64,000 nt of DNA from Actinomadura syzygii (GTDB taxonomy: Bacteria > Actinomycetota > Actinomycetes > Streptosporangiales > Streptosporangiaceae). The notes beneath the pieces were generated by a model. It ran no database searches and was not told the origin of the DNA. It worked only from the letters and a program-made list of their open reading frames with translations. The position numbers and the translations under genes are program-made. The first letter of the stretch is position 1. Every line of letters begins with the position of its first letter. Shown here in pieces: positions 9,512-18,424 of the stretch. The stretch lies in the NCBI RefSeq assembly GCF_008085905.1, contig NZ_VSFF01000004.1, forward strand, positions 124,001 through 188,000, read 5' to 3'.

Positions 9512-10027
9512 AGGCTGATGCTACGGACACCGGGAGGGGGTGATCCCCCTTCTTGGTTCAGTGCGCCGCCGCGGCCGACCCTTTTTGAAGCTTGTACACA
9601 GGGACAATGCCCGCATGGGAGTACGTCAGGACAGAGAAGGGCGCGCTCGCAAAGATTGCAAGCCGGTGAACTCAACACCTCTGGCGCGTCCCCGTCAACA
9701 CGGCGAGCGGGCAGCACCGCGTGACCCGCCGCAACCGGCCGCGCTCCACCTGGCCATCAGATCGCTCCGCGCCCGCCGAGCCGCCTTCCCCATCTTCTCG
9801 GCCCCCTACATTCACGTCGGCCCCTGAAGCCGGGCGAGCTTTGCGCCCCCTGGCGTCCCGGGACTTGAGTGCCCGAACTTAGGTTCGTAGCGGCGTCGCA
9901 GGAGGCGGCAACTGTTCAGCCATGACACTGTGCGTCCCATCACCGAGCGGTACCGGCCGATCGCTGGGAGGACTCGATGCCGCGGCGAGGCGATGCGTGG
10001 CATGATCCTTCTGCCGCGTAACACAAG
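9512..10027. other. Non-coding stretch upstream of the SUKH gene
   Basis: No gene is supported. Frames are open here but their translations have no recognisable character. Confidence 0.4.
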
Positions 10028-10059
10028 AGCCGCTGGCCAGATGTGTTCTGGCAGCGGCT
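10028..10059 (-). terminator. Hairpin terminator behind a tRNA-like sequence
   Basis: AGCCGCTGGCCAG and CTGGCAGCGGCT form a 12-bp stem with one bulge and a 7-base loop; on the minus strand the stem is followed by CTTGTGTT. It lies ten bases beyond the 3' end of the tRNA-like sequence, as expected for a terminator of an RNA gene on the minus strand. Confidence 0.65.
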
Positions 10060-10069
10060 TTATGAGGTG

Positions 10070-10145
10070 TGGAGGTGCCGAGAATCGAACCCGCGTCTTT
10101 CTAAGAAGAACGATTGACCATCGTTGGAGACCATTGAACAAGACT
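10070..10145 (-). other. tRNA-like sequence, probably a degenerate tRNA or attachment-site remnant
   Basis: On the minus strand the 3' part reads GCGGGTTCGATTCTCGGC then CACCTCCA, i.e. a T-arm with the TTCGATT loop and an acceptor strand. Upstream is a 5-bp stem with the 7-base loop TGGTCAA (10109-10125) and a D-loop-like GTTCAATGGT (10131-10140). A matching 5' acceptor strand (GGAGGTG) is missing and position 33 would be G instead of T, so this is unlikely to be a working tRNA. A terminator hairpin follows. A scar left by an element that integrated into a tRNA gene is one explanation. Running a covariance-model tRNA search would settle it. Confidence 0.45.
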
Positions 10146-10693
10146 GCCTGACCTGCATATATACAAGAGCCCAACGTTGGCCACAGTTGATCAACATCGG
10201 TACTCCCCGGATATTCTTCGGGAGTAGACCGGGACCTCGTTCCCTGGCGGACGGCCATCGTGAACGAGCAGGCGCCGATCGCCCGGACTGCCCGCAGGCC
10301 CCCACGACACGCCCGCCGGGCTCGTGCGCACGGGGACATCGCCGCGAACCGTACCCCCTGCATCGGCTGGCTGTTGTCCTAGCTTGACCAGCTCCTGCAC
10401 CATCCCGGCAGTGCCACCTCGATTGCGCCACGCTCGCGTGGCAGCGCCGCCCCCAGAACACCACGAAGACCGACCCGGCCCTCCCCTGCCCGCGCTGCGA
10501 TGCAGTTTCGGCGTGCCGAGCGTGCTGCAAAAGACCTACGCCAAGGTCGCCGTCAGCTTCGATGAAATCTGGTTCCAGCGCACAACGACGTACTGGAGGG
10601 CCACCCCGGTTCCGCCAACGAGGAAGACAACTCATGACCGCTGGATGGTTCGCCGCAGTCGAGACCTCGTGGGCACCAGCTGTCCACCCCGGA

Positions 10694-11106
10694 CTACGGC
10701 AGTTGCTTGCGCATCAGCGTGCACACCGTCTCATATCGGGTGGTGGTTCCATCCGAGGGTTGCTCACTTCGACGCCGAGTTCGGCGCGGTCCAGGCCACG
10801 AGCGCGGATCCGCTGCTCGGCAGCCTGGATCAGTACGGTACCGATCCCGCACGACTGCAGCGCCTCATGCACGGCCAGTTGCCAGAGGGTTCCCGCATCG
10901 GGGGTCTTGGCGTAGTCGACTCCGCCGACCGCTACCGGCAGACCGGACGGCGGGCAGACGGCCAGATAGTCCACCTCGCCGCGCGCGGCCCGATCCAGCG
11001 CCTTGGCCATGCGCGCCAGGTGGGTGCCCGACCCGGACCAGGCGCACGAGGGAAGATCCTCGTGGATCAGGGCGCGGACGGTCAGCGACACCGTGATGTC
11101 GGCCAT
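10694..11106 (-). pseudogene. GNAT-type N-acetyltransferase, C-terminus deleted and frameshifted
   Basis: ATG at 11106 follows GGAGGCGAG. The first 110 residues are a normal GNAT start: TVRALIHEDLP, a central VAVGGVDYA strand, LWQLAVHEALQSCGIGTVLI (acetyl-CoA-binding loop) and AELGVEVSNPR. A family member should then read about 40 more residues (ARALYERLGY ...), but here the frame ends after only 13. Reading past the junction in another frame gives YETVCTLMRKQLP and a stop at 10694-10696, which looks like the family's true C-terminus. So a segment is deleted and the frame lost. The substrate is unknown. Confidence 0.7.
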
Positions 11107-11278
11107 GAGCACTCGCCTCCGGCGACTCAGTAGTGACGGGCCCGGCTAACGCTAACGCCGGCCGTCTTCACGATGCGATCGAGTGGGCCGAACACCAGCT
11201 CTCAGCGCGGCGCCAGCCACCAACCATGGACCAAATCGACACCAGGGGCAGTGTTCTTGCTGGTCAGGGCCTTGTTCG

Positions 11279-11331
11279 CGCGCCCCCTCCGGAGCCGTGC
11301 GCGCAGGTTCGAATCCTGCAGGGGGCGCACC
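11279..11331 (+). other. Truncated tRNA-like sequence (T-arm plus acceptor)
   Basis: GCAGG-TTCGAAT-CCTGC (T-arm) is followed by AGGGGGCGC and CACCA; a GCGCCCCCT 9 bp away from the arm can pair with the acceptor side. The D-arm and anticodon arm are absent, so this cannot be a working tRNA. The T-arm and acceptor resemble actinobacterial tRNA-Arg 3' ends. The copy directly precedes a repeat found again at 63.1 kb. It is most simply a tRNA 3'-end scar from integration or deletion. Confidence 0.5.
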
Positions 11332-11432
11332 ACCATCACCAGCGGAAACACCCGCTGACCTGTCCGAGGAAGGTCCGGCCTTTCCAAACGGCGAGGGCGG
11401 CCAATTGCCACCGGATGCGACCGATGGCGACC
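11330..11432. repeat. Diverged direct repeat, copy A (partner at 63108-63210)
   Basis: About 103 bases here match 63108-63210 in the same orientation. A 32-base core is identical (11336-11367 and 63114-63145), and both copies stay co-linear through GCGGCC and CCGGAT blocks to GGC(A)ACC. The core holds a short stem, AGCGG/CCGCT. The copies are 51.8 kb apart. Copy A abuts the tRNA 3'-end-like sequence at 11279-11331. Confidence 0.8.
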
Positions 11433-11637
11433 ATCTGGGTACCCGGCGGGACCCCGCGTGCGCCTGGTGGGAGTGGTCAGATTGAATGCGGTTCGCCGCC
11501 GCGCGAGGCACTCGTCGCTGGCCATCCCCAGCGCGGGCGGGTGATCGAGCTGCGGAAGGCCTTCGCTCTCCGGCGACGTGTCGTGGCGGCTTTTCTGGCC
11601 CGCGTGGCGGAGCCGTCCCGGACGTGAACACACCGGG

Positions 11638-11667
11638 GGCCCTCCCCACGCTAGTGCGGGGAGGGCC
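11638..11667. terminator. Strong GC hairpin
   Basis: GGCCCTCCCC and GGGGAGGGCC form a perfect 10-bp stem around a 10-base loop. It lies about 160 bases downstream of the minus-strand gene ending at 11826 and could terminate that transcript; the 11433-11637 stretch before it holds no supported gene. Confidence 0.6.
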
Positions 11668-11825
11668 GAGGGTCAGGCGATGGGCTGGTCAAGGCGCCAG
11701 TGGACGACCTCGACGTTCCTTCAGCGGCATTGCCCGCAGACCAGGGACGGGTTGGCGAACTCGATCACCCGATGAGCGGCGCCGACGCTCACGGCTCGAA
11801 CCGCCCCGCCGCCCGCCGTCCGGGG

Positions 11826-12149
11826 TCAGCATTCCAGGACGAGCCCGGCCTCGTAGTAGGGCTCGGCGTCGTCGGCGACGAACCGGAACCACGACGCGAT
11901 GACCGTGCTGGAAGAACCGGCGTGGTCACGGCACCAGGAAGCCGCGCCCATCAGCGCCGCGGCCTCGGTGGCGCCGCAGAACACCATCACCGGCTGCAGC
12001 CCGGCGACGGCGTCCAGGCCGGACTCGTCCGCGACCTCTTCGGCGGTGCTGGCCAGCCGCTCCAACTCGGCGACGACATGGCCGGGAAGGCGCAGGCCGA
12101 GCTCCTGGCCCGGCTCGTGGGCGAAGCTGCTGAGGTCGATTCGCGGCAT
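11826..12149 (-). CDS. Small acidic hypothetical protein
   Basis: ATG at 12149 has GGTGGGAG directly upstream and gives 108 residues (MPRIDLSSFAHEPGQ ...). Longer frames from 12179 or 12215 lack a ribosome site. The protein has a helix LPGHVVAELERLASTAEEV, an alternating AGLQPVMVFCGATEAAALMG segment, and ends AEPYYEAGLVLEC; there is no signal peptide, membrane segment or known motif. It is transcribed in the same direction as the repeat NTPase upstream but 276 bases away. I do not recognise the family. Confidence 0.55.
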   Translation of the reverse strand: MPRIDLSSFAHEPGQELGLRLPGHVVAELERLASTAEEVADESGLDAVAGLQPVMVFCGATEAAALMGAASWCRDHAGSSSTVIASWFRFVADDAEPYYEAGLVLEC

Positions 12150-12425
12150 CGGCTCCCACCGTAGCGGGAAGCTGCTCATCAGGTTACCGCCGCGCCGGTC
12201 AGCGGCCACGCTCAACAGGCACGGCCCCCTCGCCCCCGCAGGGCCCGCGCGCCGTCCGTGGCCGCGCCGCCCTCACCGCGGCCTCGCCCCGCCCCGCCGC
12301 ACCCACTGACCAGCGCCGTCCCACAATCAGGCGATTCCGGGACACGCCGCGATCGGTCCCGCGGCGCACCCGCTGCGCACCGCCCTCGTGGCCCTGCGAA
12401 CGCAGGGAATGTCTGTACCGGCTGG

Positions 12426-14366
12426 TCACTCCAGATCCAGCAGGTCCTCCCACCCCCACCGGTCGGCGGGATGACCCTCCGGTTCCCGCCCGAACCGGTA
12501 CCGCTCCCTGTGATCACCAATTTGCAGAAACTGATCCAACATGCCGACAGCCAGCAACCGGTCGGCCAGTGCGGTCACCTGATCACCGGCCCCGACCTGC
12601 CGCAACCGGCCCAGCAGATTAGCGACGCCGCTCGGGTTGTCGAGGGCGACTTGGGCGGCGGGATCGCGGGCCAGCAGCGCGGTCACCTGATCGTCGGCCC
12701 CGGCCTGCCGCAACGCGCCCAGCAGTAAGGCGACGCCGCCCGGGTTGTTGAGAGTGGCGTGTGCGGCGGCGTGGGCGGAAGGTCGTTGGTCGGTGGGGTG
12801 TAGGCGGTGCAGGTGGTCGACGAGGGAGCGAGCGGCGCGCGGGTCGCCGTGGGTGGTGGCGTTCTTGTGCAGTTGGGTGGCGTCGCGGTACAGGCCGCGT
12901 TCCCAGGCGGCATCGCCGAGAGCGCCTTGGTCGGCGGGGTGGGCGTGAACGGCTGCTGCCTCCCAGAAACCGGTCGGTGGGATGTGGCCGGCGCGGGTGG
13001 CGCGGCCGTGCTGGTCGAGGTAGTCGGCCAGCTGGTACACCGGCCCACCGTCGTGGGCTGATGCGTGGGGTGCGCGGCGCCTGCGGCCGTGGTGGGGGCG
13101 TTGGGTGCGGATGCGGGTGACCGGCCCCGAGGCGCCCTTGCAGGGTTGGGCGGTGTAGGCCAGTGCTCGTTCCAGCCAGTCCTGGCCCAGCTGGTCGTAC
13201 TGGGTGGCGGTCAGGTACGCCGGTACGGCTTCCTCCAGCAGCGACAAGGGCAGGGCGTTGTGGTGTCCCATCCGGCGAGCGTCCATCGCCGCCCAGATGA
13301 CCGCCTTGGCCGCCGGCTCCGCGGCGGTGAGCCGGGCCAGCAGCTCCGGCCCGCCGGCCAGGTACTGGGTGATCTGCCCGTCCTCGGCGTGCTCGATCGC
13401 CTCGGCCAGCCTCGCATCGGCGCCGGCCGCGTGCTGCAGGGCGGCCGGGTCGGCGCCGGTGAAGGTTTCGGGCACTTCGATGATCGTGCCGTCCAGGACC
13501 TGCCGCACCTGCGACTCCGGTCGCCGAGTCAACTCGGCGTGGTGGGCGGGCCACAGCGTGCCCAGCACCAGCACCGGGCCCCGGGAGGGGGCGGCCAGCA
13601 GCGTGCGCAGCCCGGCGGCGACCCGCTCCCCGGCCTCCCCGCCGCCCAGGTAGTCCTGGGTCTCGTTCAACCACACCACCGTGCGCGGCCCGACCCGGTC
13701 CAGATCCCGCAGGGCCGCCTCCGGGCGGGCCGGGTCGAAGGGATGCCGCAGCCGCCACCCGCCCGCCTCGCGCAGCGGCTCCAGGGCCTGCCAGCAGGCG
13801 CGGGTCTTGCCCGCCGACGACCCGGCAACCAGCACCGCCATCATGCTGGCACCCCCGGCGGCCCGCTCGACGACCCCGGCGAGCTGCCGGTCATGAGGCC
13901 GGGGCACATACGGCGGCAACGGCGGGAGCGTCCCCGCCCGCTCCGAGGCGATAGGCCGGTGCACCTCCAGCACGAACGGATCGGTCACCTCGCCCAGCGG
14001 CACACCCACCGCCGAGCCCAAACGCGCCGCGACCCACAGATCGCGGGCCCGTTGCGCCACATCATGGCCGTCCCACGTCGTGGTGGCGCGGGCCAGCACG
14101 GTGACCACCGCGACGACATCGGCCTGCGAAGGCGGTACCGCGGTATCTCGGATGATCCGGTGGATCGTGTCCTTCTCCGGAGCCCCCGCCAGCCCATCGT
14201 CGGCGGCGACCAAGGCGGCCATCTCCTCCAGCGAAGGAGCCCCGGCCTCCACATACAGCTCATAGATCAAAGCCTTGAGATCCCTCAGCGGCCCGGGCGG
14301 GACCTGGGGCCGCGCGATCAGGCGCCGCCTCTTGGTGACCGGTCGGCCTTCATCGTCGCCACTCAT
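12426..14366 (-). CDS. P-loop NTPase with helical repeats (repeat-NTPase paralogue 1)
   Basis: The 646-residue protein has three parts. Residues about 25-115 form a helical, HTH-like domain (ALIYELYVEAGAPSLEEM; PPSQADVVAVVTVLARA). Residues 180-350 are a P-loop NTPase: GSSAGKTRACW is Walker A (182-192) and TVVWLNETQDYL the Walker B strand (229-240), then LVLGTLWP. The rest is all-helical, with short repeats such as NPGGVALLLGALRQAGADDQ and NPSGVANLLGRLRQVGAGDQ. Three relatives lie in this window at 37.1, 49.8 and 63.4 kb; only that at 37.1 kb is also intact. The layout (N-terminal adaptor, NTPase, helical repeats) resembles STAND-type sensors, but no effector domain is recognisable. Function unknown. 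No clear ribosome site precedes the ATG. Confidence 0.8.
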   Translation of the reverse strand: MSGDDEGRPVTKRRRLIARPQVPPGPLRDLKALIYELYVEAGAPSLEEMAALVAADDGLAGAPEKDTIHRIIRDTAVPPSQADVVAVVTVLARATTTWDGHDVAQRARDLWVAARLGSAVGVPLGEVTDPFVLEVHRPIASERAGTLPPLPPYVPRPHDRQLAGVVERAAGGASMMAVLVAGSSAGKTRACWQALEPLREAGGWRLRHPFDPARPEAALRDLDRVGPRTVVWLNETQDYLGGGEAGERVAAGLRTLLAAPSRGPVLVLGTLWPAHHAELTRRPESQVRQVLDGTIIEVPETFTGADPAALQHAAGADARLAEAIEHAEDGQITQYLAGGPELLARLTAAEPAAKAVIWAAMDARRMGHHNALPLSLLEEAVPAYLTATQYDQLGQDWLERALAYTAQPCKGASGPVTRIRTQRPHHGRRRRAPHASAHDGGPVYQLADYLDQHGRATRAGHIPPTGFWEAAAVHAHPADQGALGDAAWERGLYRDATQLHKNATTHGDPRAARSLVDHLHRLHPTDQRPSAHAAAHATLNNPGGVALLLGALRQAGADDQVTALLARDPAAQVALDNPSGVANLLGRLRQVGAGDQVTALADRLLAVGMLDQFLQIGDHRERYRFGREPEGHPADRWGWEDLLDLE

Positions 14367-14528
14367 CGCAGACCATCATCACGCCACCGGGCACCGACGT
14401 GCGCTGAAATGCCCACACGCCAGGCATAGCGGCGCACCCATCGCAACCCGGCACCGGGCTCCAGAACGGTCACACGCTGGACAACAGCCGGCACACACCC
14501 GCCCCGACCCGACACACGGAGACACGCG

Positions 14529-14845
14529 ATGACACCCACACCCGCTCTCACCCGCACCGAACGCCTCCTCCTAGCCGCGGCCGCCCTCCGCGGCACCTTC
14601 ACCGGAGCCGCCCACGCGATCACCAACTGGCTGCTCGACCACCGCCAGACCCGCGATTGGCGGTGCGACGCAGCCCTAGAACGCTTCACACCCGGCATCG
14701 AGCAGGAGCTCCTGGAGGCCCTACGGCACGGCACGTCACTCCCCGACGCCGCGACCCCGCCATCAAACACAGCGTTGACGCCAGCTACGAGAAGCACCGC
14801 TGCCGCTGCCCGGAATGCCGCGCGGCACATGCCAAGTACCGGTGA
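14529..14845 (+). pseudogene. Small protein with CxCxxC motif, apparently frameshifted
   Basis: ATG at 14529 opens a frame with a plausible helical start (TRTERLLLAAAALRGTFTGA ... IEQELLEALRHGTSLPDAA). From about 14750 the coding character moves to the next frame, which reads KHSVDASYEKHRCRCPECRA then AHAKYR and stops at 14845. The RCRCPECRAAH segment is a recurrent metal-binding-type motif in actinomycete plasmid and phage proteins. The original frame instead continues as low-complexity Thr/Ala text to 14906. A one-base shift near 14750 best explains this. It is divergent from the repeat NTPase at 14366 by 160 bases; a working partner role is not supported. Confidence 0.4.
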
Positions 14846-15102
14846 CCTCGCCGTCGCGACCCCTCGCAGGGGCACGCCCATCGAGATCACCGAAGCCGAG
14901 AGCTGACCCAAACCCTTCTCGTCCATCAGTACACAGCGGACGTCGTGAAGAAGGGATCGGCCATGTCGGAGATCACCGTTCGGCTACGTCGCCACTGAAC
15001 AAGACAATCTGGGCATCCCTGAGTTCATCGGGTGCTGTTTCGCAGCCGCCCGCCCTAGTGTGACCTTGACCGCACCACGGCGCGAAGCGGGCCCGGTGAG
15101 CG

Positions 15103-15543
15103 CTACGTTTCAGGTTGCTCGCGGTGAAGAGCCGCCTGGTTGCGGCGGCCCAGGAGCGGAACGAGTACGGCGGCGACGCTTAGGTGGATCAACGCCAGCG
15201 TAGCCCGGGCGCTGCCGGATGCCTCGACATACAGCACGGGCACGAACGACACCAGCAACACAGTGACAGCCAGGCCGGTCCAGACGGCTGGAGCCCGATC
15301 GGTCAACCGATCCAGCACTGCTCGCGACCTTGAGGCGAGCAGGGAGAGGGCAAGCGTGACGCCGACGATGAGAGGCAGGCCAAGGACCAGGGCCGGCCGG
15401 CCGTCACCGGGATCAACGCGAAGTTCCACGCCCAGGCTGCGGGCGGCGGCCCACAGCAGGACCGCGGCCAGGACGGCGCCGCCGACTGCAGATGCGTGGA
15501 GGCGAGGGCCTGGCGCGGCCGAGCGGGTGAAGGTGGTGGTCAT
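15103..15543 (-). CDS. Four-helix membrane protein, DUF6069-like
   Basis: ATG at 15543 follows GAGGGAGA and gives 146 residues; the frame is open further upstream but that part overlaps the oxidoreductase. Four hydrophobic helices are seen: AVGGAVLAAVLLWAAARSLG, LVLGLPLIVGVTLALSLLAS, AVWTGLAVTVLLVSFVPVLY and ATLALIHLSVAAVLVPLL, with the pattern of DUF6069 membrane proteins. It starts 12 bases after the oxidoreductase stop, so both are one transcript. The function is unknown. Confidence 0.75.
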   Translation of the reverse strand: MTTTFTRSAAPGPRLHASAVGGAVLAAVLLWAAARSLGVELRVDPGDGRPALVLGLPLIVGVTLALSLLASRSRAVLDRLTDRAPAVWTGLAVTVLLVSFVPVLYVEASGSARATLALIHLSVAAVLVPLLGRRNQAALHREQPET

Positions 15544-15554
15544 CAGGGTCTCCC

Positions 15555-16529
15555 TCAGGGGACGAGGATGGTCTTGCCGCTCGTGCGGCCGGCTTCGGCG
15601 TCCCGGTGTACGGCCGGGAGCTCGGCGAGTGGACGGGCTGCCGTGATGTCCACACGCACCCTTCCGCTGTCGATGAGGGTGATGAGTTCGGCGAGTTGAG
15701 CGGGGTCGTTGCGGGCGACGAAGTGCGCGGCAGTCACGCCTGCTCCGGGCGGGGGCTTCACCGGGATGGTGATCGAGACGAGTGAACCGCCGGGGCGGAC
15801 GGCGCGGCACAGTGCTTCCGCGGCCTCGGGCGGTGTCGGGACGAGGTTGAACACCAGATCCACCGGATGGTCCAGCACCTGATGCGGCGGGACCCGTGTG
15901 TAGTCGATGATCTGATCGGCGCCGTAGCCGCGGACCCGATCGGAGCTGCGCGGGCCTGCGGTGGCAATGATGTGCGCACCGGCATGGCGGGCCAACTGGA
16001 CGGCGAACATGCCCACGCCGCCGCCCGCGCCGTTGATGAGGATCCGGGTACCTGGTTCGATGCGGGAGTATTCGAACAACCCCTGCCAGGCGGTCAGGCC
16101 GGCGACCGGGATCGCCGCCGCATGGGCGAGCGGAAGCCTGGAAGGGGCGCGTACCAGCCGGGCAGCAGAAGCGGTGAGGTATTCGGCCGCCGCGCCGCCC
16201 TCATCGAGGCGGCCGACGACGTGGTCGCCGATCGCGAAGCGTTCGACACCGTCTCCTGTCTGGACGACCGTCCCGGCGGCTTCGGAGCCAAGGGTGAACG
16301 GCAGGTCCAGCCGGACGATGTCCCGCATCATGCCGGCCCGGAAGCCGACGTCTGAGGGGTTGAACCCGGCGGCCGCGACACGTACCAGCACCTCGCCCGG
16401 TCCAGGGGCTGGACGGGGCACCTGCTCATAACGGATCACGTCGGGCCCGCCGAAGGCGTGGACGCGTGCCGTCATCATCGTCGCGCTCGGGCTCTTGGCG
16501 CGCCGACCCGATCGAGGTTCTGGGTTCAT
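15555..16529 (-). CDS. NADP-dependent quinone-oxidoreductase-type enzyme (MDR superfamily)
   Basis: ATG at 16529 (AGGA upstream) gives 324 residues; a start at 16478 is possible. The N-terminal GroES-like half contains PAPGPGEVLVRVAAAGFNPSD and GSEAAGTVV; the Rossmann half has ILINGAGGGVGMFAVQLA (164-180), the NADP-binding glycine motif. No zinc-binding cysteines are present, so it is a quinone-reductase or enoyl-reductase type member rather than a zinc alcohol dehydrogenase. The substrate is probably a reactive enal or quinone. It is divergent from an AraC regulator and followed by a DUF6069 membrane gene, an arrangement that suggests regulation by that AraC protein. Confidence 0.85.
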   Translation of the reverse strand: MNPEPRSGRRAKSPSATMMTARVHAFGGPDVIRYEQVPRPAPGPGEVLVRVAAAGFNPSDVGFRAGMMRDIVRLDLPFTLGSEAAGTVVQTGDGVERFAIGDHVVGRLDEGGAAAEYLTASAARLVRAPSRLPLAHAAAIPVAGLTAWQGLFEYSRIEPGTRILINGAGGGVGMFAVQLARHAGAHIIATAGPRSSDRVRGYGADQIIDYTRVPPHQVLDHPVDLVFNLVPTPPEAAEALCRAVRPGGSLVSITIPVKPPPGAGVTAAHFVARNDPAQLAELITLIDSGRVRVDITAARPLAELPAVHRDAEAGRTSGKTILVP

Positions 16530-16624
16530 GAGTCGTCCTGTCTGAGAGCGGGACCGCATCCGCGCTCCGCACCGGTACGGATGTTTGCTGATCTCGGAGT
16601 GATTCGACCGTAGGGCCGATATGT

Positions 16625-16670
16625 GAGACGACCAATGCGTGTTCATCTCAGATTCTTAAGAGATCGTCTC
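16625..16670. promoter_or_regulatory. Inverted repeat in the oxidoreductase/AraC divergent region
   Basis: GAGACGA (16625-16631) and TCGTCTC (16664-16670) are perfect inverted copies 32 bases apart, placed just before the AraC start and upstream of the oxidoreductase. This spacing would suit an operator for the divergent pair. No experimental link exists; it may be chance. Confidence 0.35.
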
Positions 16671-16700
16671 CCCGGAGGGGACCATCGCTAGGATCCGGGG

Positions 16701-17699
16701 ATGGATGTACTGAGCGATGTGATCGCCGTGATGCGCACCGGTGAGCCGCGATCGGCCCTGGTCGAATGGTCGGCGCCGTGGGGGCAGCGGTTCCGGACGG
16801 TGCCGGGAGCGGCGGGATTTCAGATCGTCTTGCGCGGCCCCTGCTGGTTCGTCCCCGAAGATGGTGACCCGTTCCCGCTGGCCGTTGGTGACGTGGTGTT
16901 CCTCCCGCATGAGGGCCGGCACGGCCTGGCCGACGCCCCATCCACGCCGTTGGCCGAACACGTCTGCGATCCGCAAGACGACGTCAGGTTCGAACGCAGA
17001 TATGCTGCCGCGCCGGCCGGACGGGCGCGCACCGGCTCCTCCGCCACGGTGACCTTGTGCGGGGCCTACCAACTTGACGCCGCTCGCGTTCACCCGCTGC
17101 TCAACGAGCTACCTCCGCTGCTGCACCTGCCCGCTCGGCTCGGTCACCATCCCCGGCTGCGCGCCGCAGTCGATCTGCTCGGCGCGGAACTTGAAGAACC
17201 TCAACCGGGCTCCGGTGCCCTCGTGCCCGCTCTGCTGGACACGCTGTTGCTCTACATCCTACGGGCATGGTTCGCCGATCAACCGGCGGGCAGCGGGGCC
17301 ATCGGATGGGCGGCAGCGCTCGCCGACCCGGCGATCAGCACCGCCCTGGAGGCGCTCCACCGCGATCCCGCGCGTCCCTGGACCGTCGCCGGCTTGGGCG
17401 CCCACGCGGGACTGTCGCGGGCTGCCTTCTCCCGCCGCTTCACCGCGCTCGTCGGGCGGCCACCGCTGGCTTACCTGACCTGGTGGCGGTTGACGACCGC
17501 AATGCGGCTGCTGCGCGACTCCGACGCTCCCCTGAACATCGTGGCGGAACAGGTCGGATATGGCTCGGAATTCGCCTTCGCCAACGCGTTCAAACGCGAA
17601 TTCAACCTTCCGCCCGGACGCTACCGGCGCAACAGTCGCTTTCCCGGCCAGCCAAATCCGACGGACTCCGATCCTGCCCACGCGCCCGCCTCACCTTGA
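16701..17699 (+). CDS. AraC-family transcriptional regulator with cupin sensor domain
   Basis: The 332-residue protein has an N-terminal cupin (GFQIVLRGPCWFVPEDGDPF, LAVGDVVFLPHEGRHGLAD) of the type that senses small molecules in AraC-like regulators. Two helix-turn-helix motifs occupy residues about 225-320: PWTVAGLGAHAGLSRAAFSR and APLNIVAEQVGYGSEFAFAN, ending in FKREFNLPPGRYRR, the AraC signature. It is divergent from the MDR oxidoreductase and most likely controls it. Confidence 0.9.
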   Translation: MDVLSDVIAVMRTGEPRSALVEWSAPWGQRFRTVPGAAGFQIVLRGPCWFVPEDGDPFPLAVGDVVFLPHEGRHGLADAPSTPLAEHVCDPQDDVRFERRYAAAPAGRARTGSSATVTLCGAYQLDAARVHPLLNELPPLLHLPARLGHHPRLRAAVDLLGAELEEPQPGSGALVPALLDTLLLYILRAWFADQPAGSGAIGWAAALADPAISTALEALHRDPARPWTVAGLGAHAGLSRAAFSRRFTALVGRPPLAYLTWWRLTTAMRLLRDSDAPLNIVAEQVGYGSEFAFANAFKREFNLPPGRYRRNSRFPGQPNPTDSDPAHAPASP

Positions 17700-18424
17700 C
17701 GAAGAGCGACGAGGGGCTCCGCACCACCAGTCGCCCAGAGTAGGGTGCGCTGATTTCGTTCGCCACCGCCACCAGTGAAACGCACAGCGAGATCCTCCGG
17801 CGCCTGGCACTGGTAGACAGTGACTGGCTGGACGAATCCGGAGCCCCCGAAACGTCCGGCGCCGATTCCTCAGGACCGAGCTGCGGACCAACACCGCAGC
17901 AAGCTTGAAGATCGGCCACTCAGTTCGATCTGCCAGATTCCGCCAAAGATTTCCAGCCGCTCATCAGTAAACGTCACAGTCACACCATGCGTGCATGCGA
18001 TGAGTCGATCCCAAGATGCCTCACCCTGAAATTCCTGCACAGCAAGAAGCAGGAGGCACGCAAGCGCAGCCGACTCCCGAGGGTCAACCTCGGCATCCCA
18101 ACCGTTCGTTGAAACGCCCACCCTCCCGCCGGAGCGGGGAGAACGGAAGCATCGCGCCACGGTCGGCGGCTTGTTGCCAGGAAAGATCTGGCAAGCCTCA
18201 TCCAGCGGCATTCCCTGGTGGGAGCCCCCGGAGGTGAAAAACGTCTTCGAGGCGCGCTTGCCCCTGATCAAGACGGTCGCGGGCCTGACAGCGGACCGGT
18301 CCGGGCGATGTCACCTGTAACACGTCCGTTTCCCGCCGATCCCGTCCCGGGTGTGGCGACGGTGTTGTTGTTGGCGGTGGTTGCGGCGGTCTGCCTGCCC
18401 GGCCCGCGACCGCCGGGGGCCGGG
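17700..18424. other. Largely non-coding; one weak minus-strand frame
   Basis: A minus frame from about 18210 to 17870 has a protein-like end (ESAALACLLLLAVQEFQGEA then SWDRLIACTHGVTVTFTDE) but no start signal or recognisable family. I leave it as a possible remnant of an unknown gene, not a called CDS. Confidence 0.3.

Noticed and set aside
11133..11627. A plus-strand frame over the tRNA-like and repeat region
   Set aside because: Its translation contains the typical spurious text of tRNA and repeat DNA and no protein features.
13065..14429. A 454-codon plus-strand frame opposite the first repeat NTPase
   Set aside because: The minus strand has Walker motifs and homologues in this window; the plus frame has none.
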